A DNA stretch of 64,000 nucleotides from Frankia sp. AiPa1 (GTDB lineage: Bacteria; Actinomycetota; Actinomycetes; Frankiales; Frankiaceae), in assembly GCF_023243075.1 (NCBI RefSeq), contig NZ_JALKFZ020000185.1, positions 1 to 64,000 of the forward strand, read 5' to 3'. The notes under the pieces were generated by a model, which did no database searches, was not told the origin of the DNA, and saw only the letters and a program-made list of their open reading frames with translations. Below, in pieces: positions 38,301-47,300 of the stretch. Each line of letters opens with the position of its first letter. The first letter of the stretch is position 1. Position numbers and translations under genes: made by a program.

Positions 38301-41300
38301 ATGATCTTCCGGCGCTACACGGTTTTGACGATACACAGTTACGCATCGACACCGTGCGATCGGCTTACGAGCAGGCGCTCACGCAATGGAAAAAGGATCA
38401 TCCGGGTACCTATGGCGGTGCCCGTCCGTCCGCCGGGCCTGCCTGGGTTCCCGAGCCGCCGGCGGAGCAGCCCGAGCCGGCACCGCGGGTCGTGCCGGCC
38501 GCTGACGCACTGTTCGAAACGCCGGATCCCCAGGAACAAGCTCCACCGCCCTACACCCCTGCCTCGACCAACCAGGACACGGCACAGCCCCAGGAGACGG
38601 ATCCGCTGATCCTGCCGGGCCACATGCCGGCGTCGTTCTGGGCGAGCCGGCTCGGGATCACCGAGCCGGCGCAGGTGGCGGTGGTCGATGAGGCACTGGC
38701 CCAGGTGCTGCGGGCCGAGTTCGAGATGTCGAAGGCCCAGGCGCGGTATGACGGGGCCTTTCCGCGGGTCGGCCCGGACGGCGCGTCCAGCTCGGCGGCG
38801 GCCGGGCGCGGCAAGGAACCGCAGACCCCCCGACAGCGGGAGAGCACCGCCGCCCTGGCGGACGCCCAGCGTGATCTCGAGGACGCGCGGGCCGCGCTCG
38901 CCGACCTCCCCGAGTTGGGGGAGGTGACCGGCAGGCCGTCGCGGGTGGAGACCGTGCGCTCGGTCTACGAGGAGGCGATGGGTCAGTGGCGGCGGCAGAA
39001 TCCGGGTACCTACGGCGGTCGGGCGCCGTTCGGGTCCACGCGCCCGAGCGACGGGCCGCTGGAGGACGAGCCCGAACTGCCGACCGACGCGGGCGGTGGG
39101 CAGCAGCCGGCTCCTCAGCCCACGCTCCAACCGGCCGCCGCGCCCGGGGGCGAGCCCGCCGCCGCGCCGCCGAACCCGCTGGTGCCGCCCCCCAGACCGG
39201 ACTCACCGCCGCCGGGATACACGCCCGCGCCGAACGCGCGGCCCTGGGAGATCGAGCTGGACGAGCGGTTCGGTACGCAGGAGTACCCGCCGTGGATCCG
39301 CGACGGCGAGCATGACGACCGAGGGTTCGTCCGGATCAACCCGTTCTGGACGCCGCTCGCGGACTTCTCCGCCAAGCATCTCGAGGGCGCGCCGGCCGGC
39401 GCGGTGTTCACCTTCGCGGTGGTCGGGGACAGCGAGGTCCTGCTCGGCAGCTCCGACCCCCAGTCGCTGCTGCCTCCCGACGCGATCGACGAGCTGTATC
39501 ACTGGGCCGCGAGCGCGCGGGAGAACCAGGGCGAGCCGGTGCCCAGCCGGGCGGAGTTCGTCGCGGGCCTGTCCGGACAGGGGCTGCCGACAGTGGCGGT
39601 CGGCTTCGACGAGCTGGGTGGCACGGTGGCCCGGCCGGTGCGGTCCCACGGCGAGCTGATGCGCGGACCGGACGGTGGTTGGGTCGTCGTCGACACGTCG
39701 AGGAGCCGGTACGTCCGGGCCGGGATCCGGGGAGCCGTGCCGGAACCGGCGCTGCGGCGGCACCTGGCGAACACGGCCAGCCTGCTCTCGGACCACCTCG
39801 GTGTCCCGGTGGAAGTCGCGGAGCCGTTCGACCGGCGTCCGTCCGCCCCCCCGCCCCCCTACGATTCCGCCTCGGTGCCGGTCACGAGCCCTGCGTCGGT
39901 CACGGCTCCTGTGTCGGCCACGGCCCCGGCGAGCACGTCCGCCGTGGATCCCCCGCCGGAGCCGGACAGCAGCGGGCAAGGCCGGTGGGAAACCATTCTT
40001 CGCGGTCCGTTCGCTCCCGGCTCGCAGGCCCTCCGCCCGCAGCCGGCACCCTCGTTCAGCTCGGGGATGAGCCTGGTCGAAGACACCTTCGCTGCCCGCC
40101 CACCCCGCCCGCGAATGTCGACCCATCCGATCGAGCAGGCCGCCGACCACCTGAACGAGGCCCGGCAGTTCTACGTGCGTGCGATCAGCCAGTACCGGCG
40201 AGCCCAGAACGCCCCCACGGGCGGGCTCGGGCTGTCCGCCGAGCTCGCCCGCACCCAGCTCGACGGCACCCGGCTGATCTTCGCCGATGCGGGGAACGCG
40301 CTCGCCGTGGCCTCGGGCGAGCAGGCCGACCTGCTCGAGCACCAGGCCGATCTCCGCCAGCTCGACCGCCTGGTCGACGTCGCGCTCCCGCCCGGCGTCG
40401 ACATCGGCGAGCTCGGCCTGCCGAACGTGCTGGGCCAGGTCCCCTACGCCCGCGGGCTGACCGACGACCGGCGGCTGCGGGGCGTCCTGGCCGCGCTGGG
40501 GAGCCCTGATCCGCCGCGCGGTGTCGTCGAGGACGGCGACGGCACGCCGATCATCACCGGAACGGTGGAGCATAGCCCCGACGGGGGATTCCGGATCGAG
40601 GATCGCCGTGGCGGCTACCAGGAGTACGACGGTGTCGGCCGCCTGGTCGCCAGCGCCGCCCCGGTCCCGGAGCAGGCCGGCGATCCCTCCCGCTCCCGGG
40701 GGCCCGTTGACACCCGTGAGCTGTCCGACGGCTGGTGGCTGCGGCCCATCCCGGCCGGTACAGAGAATTCCGGTCCGCCGCATGGCGTCGTCGAGGACGG
40801 TGCCGGCATGCCGATCATCTCTGGAATCGTGGAGCATCGCCCCGACGGGGGATTCCGCGTCGAGGACCGCCGTGGCGCCTACCAGGACTACGACGGTTCG
40901 GGTCGGCTGGTCGCCAGTGCCATCCAGATCCCGGAGCAGCGCGACGATCCCTCCTGGACCTGGGGGCACGTCGCGTTCGACGAGGACTCGCCGGACCGGG
41001 CGGTGATCGAGCATCCCGACAGGCGCATGGTCGATGCCGAGGTGGTCCGCACCGCCACCGGGATGACGCTGTCTGGTCCGGACGGGCGGGTACTGCGCCT
41101 CGGCCTGGACGGCACCCTGCTCGCCGATGAGATGAACGCCTACGAACCCGTAGCCGCCCCCGGGCCACGCGACGACGTGGACAGCTGGCAGTCGTCCAAC
41201 CCACAGCGGTCCGCCGGCAGGCTCATCCTGGACTGGACCACCGGGCAGGCCACCACCATCGATCCGGCCGGGGGCGTGCGCGACTGGTCGTTCTGGATCG

Positions 41301-44300
41301 AGGACAACGGTGACATCCGGCTGCGTGGCGCCGGTGAGCGGCTGTACTCGATGCACGGGCAGCTGAACGAGGAGGACGTCGAGCTCTACGGACCCGGAGT
41401 CGACAACGACGCGGACATGGTCGTGCGGCACAACTACGTTCCCACCGCGCAGACCCAGCCGCTCACGCTGCTCATCGACGGGGAGGCGGCACCCGACCTC
41501 GAGGCGACCCCGCAGGGTGACGGCTATCGGATCACCGTCACCGGCGACCGACCTGACCGCGGGGACTACCGGGACGTCGACCGCACCGGGCTGAACCTGA
41601 ACCAGCGGATCACGCTCACCGGGCCACCTCCGGTCGGCGGCGGGCTGTCCGCGGCTCCCACCACCTCGGTCGGTCCCGAGACGCTGGGTACCGCGGAGAT
41701 CGACTGGACGGCCGGCACCGCGCGCACCGTCGACGCGTCCGGCGTGACGCGGGACTGGGCCGTGACCCGAGGCGACGAGGGTGGCTTTCACCTGACGGCT
41801 CCCGACGGTCGGCAGCAGACCTTCGACGTGCGGGGAGTCCGGTTGGCGGACCTCCCCGCTCCCGCCCCGACCGCCGTACGCGCGGCCGAGGCCGACGACC
41901 TGGACATCTCGCCAGCCCCGTGGCCGTCGGCGTCGGCGTCGTCCGCGGCGAGCCCGGAGCCGGAGCACACCGACACCGACGTGGGTTCCCCTCCGATCCG
42001 GTCCGAGCAGGAGCAGGACCTGCTGCGCTGGGTGCGCCGCGAGCTGCCCGAACCCGCGGACGGCCAGGCAGAGTTCACCGACGAGCAGATCCTCGCCGCC
42101 TACCAGGGTCTTCGCGCCGACCAGCGGTTCCGGTCGACGCTGACCCGCACCCTGGCGCCCATGGTCGCCACCGTTCTGCGGGGGGCGCCGCCGGGCAGGC
42201 TGGGAGGCGGCGCGGACGAGTCGTCCCAGCGCCCCCAGCCCGAGCCGCCGAACACCGCGACCGACTCCGAGGACGAGTCGACGCCCGTTCCCGGGGTCCA
42301 GTCGGCGAACCTCGGCGGCACTGATCCGGCGAACCTTGTCGGTGCCCCGGCGAACCTTGGCGGGACCGAGTCGGCGACCATCACCGACGCCAGTTCCGCG
42401 AACCTCACCGGAGCCGAATCCTCCACGACCGTGATGGCGGGATCGTCCAACGTCGTCGGTGCAGCGGCGCCCGTCACGACGCGTCCGGTCCGGTTGGCCC
42501 GGTCGGTCTCGCCGCCGCGCGCGGCGGTGGCGCCGGCCGTCATGACCCCAGCCGCCGCGACGTTCACGACGACGGGAATGTCGCTGGCCAACTCCCTGCC
42601 GCTTCCCTCGACCGCGACCGGGACGTTCACCGTGCCGCAGGCGCAGCTGCAGGGTCCCGGCGCGCGTGGGCTGCTGCTCTCCCTGCTCAACGGCGGTGGA
42701 CGAGCCAGGGGCGGGGGATGGTTCGGTTGGGGATCGCGGCCCCGACCCGCCAGCGGGCCGGCCATCCCGACGGCTACCTCGACGGTCACCCCGATGGCCG
42801 TGACGACGGGTGTGACGGCGCCAGCCGTCCCCCCGACGCCGCAGTCCGTGCAGCCCGTTGCGTCTGGCATCGGGGTACAGGCAGCTCCTCCGCTGCCGCC
42901 CGTCACCGCCGTGCCGTCCACCCTTGTGCCCTCCGAGGGGTCGTCCACCGAGGTGCCCGTCGATCCGACAGCGGGGGCCGTGGTCGCGGGCCCGTCCGGT
43001 GCGCCGGTGCCGTCGGGTCCGCCGGCGGGCTTCGTCCTGCCGCCCGGGGTCGACCCCAGCATGCTGCGGGACGCCGACCGCGCCGGCGACATCCCGTACG
43101 AGGTGGCGCTGGGCGGCGGAGAGCGGCTGCGGGCGACGCTGTTCCCGGCCAGCAGCGGACGGCCGCCGCGGGGTGTCATCGTCGACGCGGGCGGGCAGCC
43201 GGTGCTGCGGGGGACGGTGCACCATCAGCCGGATGGCGGGGTGCGCGTCGACGGGCCCGGCGGGAACTTCCGCACCTATGGCGCCGACGGCGCTCGGCTC
43301 GCGACGGACCTTGGGATCGGGCTGGCGGGCGGGCCCCGGGGGCGGCTGGTGACGGATCACGTCGCCGGCACCGCGACGCTGATCCGGACGGACGGCACCC
43401 AGGTACCGGTGCGGGTCACGCCGGAATCCGACGGTGGGACGACGGTGACCGGCCCCGGCGGGCACGTGCTGACACTCGACGTCGACGGGGAGCTGGTCGC
43501 CCAGCGGCTGCCCCTGACCGGACCCGCCGCCGCGGTCGGGACCGTCCCGCGCGGCCCGGCGACGACGGCGTCGGCACCGGGGGTGTCCCTGGCGCCGGTG
43601 CCGCTCGGTCACGTCGAGATTGACTGGTCGATCGGCACGGCGACGACCGTCGACCCGTCGGGCAGCACCCGCACCTGGCAGGCGCGGGTGGACGGCACGG
43701 GTTTCCACCTGCTCGGCCGGGGCGGGCTGCGCCGCACGTTCGGCTCGGATGGCCGGCTGCGCACCGAACGGCGGGTGCTGGACGCGGCGAACCTGACCCA
43801 TCCCCACCCGGCGGCACGCACCCTGACCCACGTGGACCTCGACTGGCACACCGGCACCGCGATCACCGTGACCACGACCGTCGCCGGCCCGAGCACCGTC
43901 GGCGGGACCGTCCCGATGGGTGGTGCCGCGCCCACGACGCTGCCCGCGCCGCCCCGGGCGTTCACCCCGACGTCCGGGGGCGGGTTTCGGATGGATGGCC
44001 CCGGCGGGCGCTATCAGCGGTTCGACGCGAGTGGGCGGCTCGTCGGCGAGGGGTTCGATCTCACCCATCCGCTGCGCCCCGCCGTGCTGCGCGCCCTCGG
44101 CCACCTCGACGTCGACTGGACGACGTCCACGGCGACGACCGTCGACCCGCTGGGAGTGACCCGCGCGTGGCGGGCCAGCGGCGGCGGCGGTGGGGTGCGC
44201 CTCGACGACGGTCCCGAAAGCCAGGTGTTCGCCCCCGACGGCACCCTGACGCACCAGACCGTCGTCCCGCGTGACCCCACCGGGGCCCAGACCGCCGGGG

Positions 44301-47300
44301 ACGAGATCGTCGCAGATCTGACCGTCGGACTCGCCGGCCACTACACCCTGCGCCGTGGCGGCGCACCGGTGGCGGGACGAACCGTCGTGGCTCGTCAGAG
44401 TGGCTACGAGGTACGGGACACCACCCCCGGGCGGGCCGGTGACCACCGCCGCTATGACACCCACGGCACGCTGGTGCTCGAACAGCTCACCCTGAGCGAC
44501 CCGGCACCCCCCGCCGGGACCAGGGCGCGGCCCGGACGGGCCTCCGGCAACGTCGTCCTGGACTGGGCCGCGGGCACCGCCACCCTCCACCCCCCCGGCC
44601 CGCCCGCCGGTGCCGCCGGGCCATTCCCATTCCCAGCTCCGGCCCCGGCCGTGTGGACGCTGACCCGTACCGCGAGCGGCGCCATCGAGCTGCGCGACCC
44701 ACGCGGCGACGGGCCGACCTACGACGCGGGCGGGACCCTGGTCGCCGAACGCGTCCGGATGACGCACGCCACCCATCCGACCCCAGCCCAGCGGGACATG
44801 GGCCACGTCGAGATCGACTGGACGACGCACACGGCCACCAGCACCGACCTGATGATCACCACCCGCGCGTGGACGGTCACCCCGACCGGGGGCGGCAGAT
44901 TCCGGCTGTCCGGCCCCGGCAACCACGAACGCTGGACGTTCGACAGCCGCAACAACCTGCTCGAACAGGACATCCCACTGCGCACTCCCGGCGGGGCCGT
45001 CCTGGACGGCCGCTACCTGCACCTCAACCACCGGGCCTTCACGACCAGGCCGTTCTCGCTGAACCTGCGCGGTGGCACCAGGGTGGCGGTCACCGTGCGC
45101 CGCGCGGGCGGCTACTACCGGATCAGCGGGGCCGGCGGGCGAAGCGGCCGCAGTGACTGGCAGAAGGTCACCCCGGACGGCCGCCTCGTCGGCGAGCAGA
45201 TCTCCGTCCTGGACCGCAGGGGCAATGCGGACGGCACGCACCTGCGGGTCGACCTGAGCGCCGCGAGGCCGTCATGGACCCGCCACGGCGCGGCCGGCCG
45301 GTTCACCAGCACCCTTCCCGACGGCACCACCCGTGCGGCCTACAACAGCACCGGCACGGCGACGGTCATGCAGGACGGCAGCCTGCGGCTGATCGGCGCG
45401 GACGGCAGCCCCTTCTACTCCCGGGAGGTGCTCGGCGGCGGGCACGTGCTGGAGGTGCTACGGGCCGTGGACGGGCAGCGCTACTGGCACGAATGGAACG
45501 CCGGTCCCACCGGCCTGCTCGGCGCGCACGTGGCCCGGGGCACCCGGACGTTCGGGGTCGAGTCCGACGGCGCGGTCTGGACCGACCACGCCCACGGCAC
45601 GATCCGCGACGTCGTCGTCCGGGAGGGCCGAACCGCGCTGGACAAGGGCCAGGTCCGCGCCGAGAAACAGGCCGACAGCAGCTGGCGATGGTTCCGGTAC
45701 AACAAGGACGGCCGCCTGATGACGCAGGGCGTGCGCACCTACGACAGTCGGCATGTCAAGGACCTGGTACCACCCGGTAATCCCGGCCCCGTGAAGTTCG
45801 CCCAGCGTTACTACACGGCGGTGAACTCGTTCAAGCACGCTCTGCACTACCGGGAGTACAGCCTCCTCACCGACGGCGCGGGTAACACCACTATCGGCCC
45901 CACCTACCAGGAGTTCTCCCCGCAGGGCAAGGAGACCGGTCGGCTGGAGCCGGTCGCGAACGGGAACTACCTGAAAATCACCCGCTACGCCGAGCAGAAG
46001 CCGCCGCAGATGCTCTGGCAGACCCCCGAGGCGGTGTCGAACATCGCGTATCGGCAGATCGCCCGTTTCTTCGGTGCGAAATGGGGTCAGATCGACTTCC
46101 CGCAGTCCGGCGTCTGGTTCGGCGATTCCCGCTACCAGGTATTCCGCTGGAAGGAACGACGTGGTCTGGCCGCCACGGCCGCCACGGCCGTACGCGGAGT
46201 CCGGTTGGTGGCGCCGGACAACTCCTTCTTCGACTTCAGCACCGACGGGTGGTTCGTCCGCGGAGAGGTGAAACTCGACAACGGCAACACCGTGACGATC
46301 GGGAAGACGCCGACGGGCTGGCAGGGGCTCGACGGGAACCAGCCCACCGCCGCGCCGCGGACCCTCCCCTGGACGGAGAGCGGCACCAGCACCACCGGCG
46401 AGCGGCACATGCTCGGTGGCGGTCACGCGTGGATCGACACCGTGCAGCCCGGTGGCGCCTCTACCCCGAAGTTCGTCGTCCGGCACACCGATCCGGACGG
46501 CAACATCGTGTCCTATCTGGACGCGAACCTGCCCCGATTCAGCCAGGCCGGGATCCCGGGTCCCACCCCGACCGGCGCCGAGACCACGATCACCCGCACC
46601 CCCATGGGCCAGATCGTAGCCCGCACCGACCGGTTCCCTGCCACCTCGGCCCCCGCCACCTCCGCCGCCCTCGGCGCGCTCGCCGCCACCGCCGCCACCG
46701 CCGCCACCGGGCCCACTGTCGCCGTGGCGACGGGCGGGATCGTCACCGTCACCGGGCAGGGCAGCGTCGATCGTGGAAAGGACTGGACCTGGACCGACGG
46801 CACGAACACCGGCAAGCGGGTCAGCAGCCGCAACCAAGTGTGGAAGGGGAGCTGGGACGACTCGTTCCGCGACTACCAGACCGTCGGTGGGAATACGGTG
46901 CGTGTCCGCGACATGTACGCGCTTGCCAAGGGATCGGGACTGTTCGCCTGGCGGAACGCGGCGGGCACGTGGCAGTCCGAGAAGCGCGACGCCACCGGCG
47001 CCCCGGTCGCGAATTCCACGGCCCGGCGAGAATGGCGTTCCCCGGATGGGAACGGCTGGCAAGCAAATATTCCCCCGGGAACCGCAGCCACCGACTGGCG
47101 TGACGTCATTCCCACCAATGGGCAGGCGGTCCTGCGCGAACTGGTGGACGGGCGGGTCCGGGAATACACCACGACGCCGAGGCACACCGACCACAAGAGC
47201 GGTACCGGAAACTGGCAGGAGTACGACCACGGCGACGTTTTCCGGGCACGCGTCGAAACCCCTGCCGGCTCGGGCGTTTTCCGGGAGACGGAGAAATTCT

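Noticed and set aside
39203-45241. A 2012-codon open frame on the minus strand opposite the giant gene
   Set aside because: It is antisense to the plus-strand frame, and its translation is Arg/Gly/Asp-rich without motifs. Long shadow frames are normal at this GC content.
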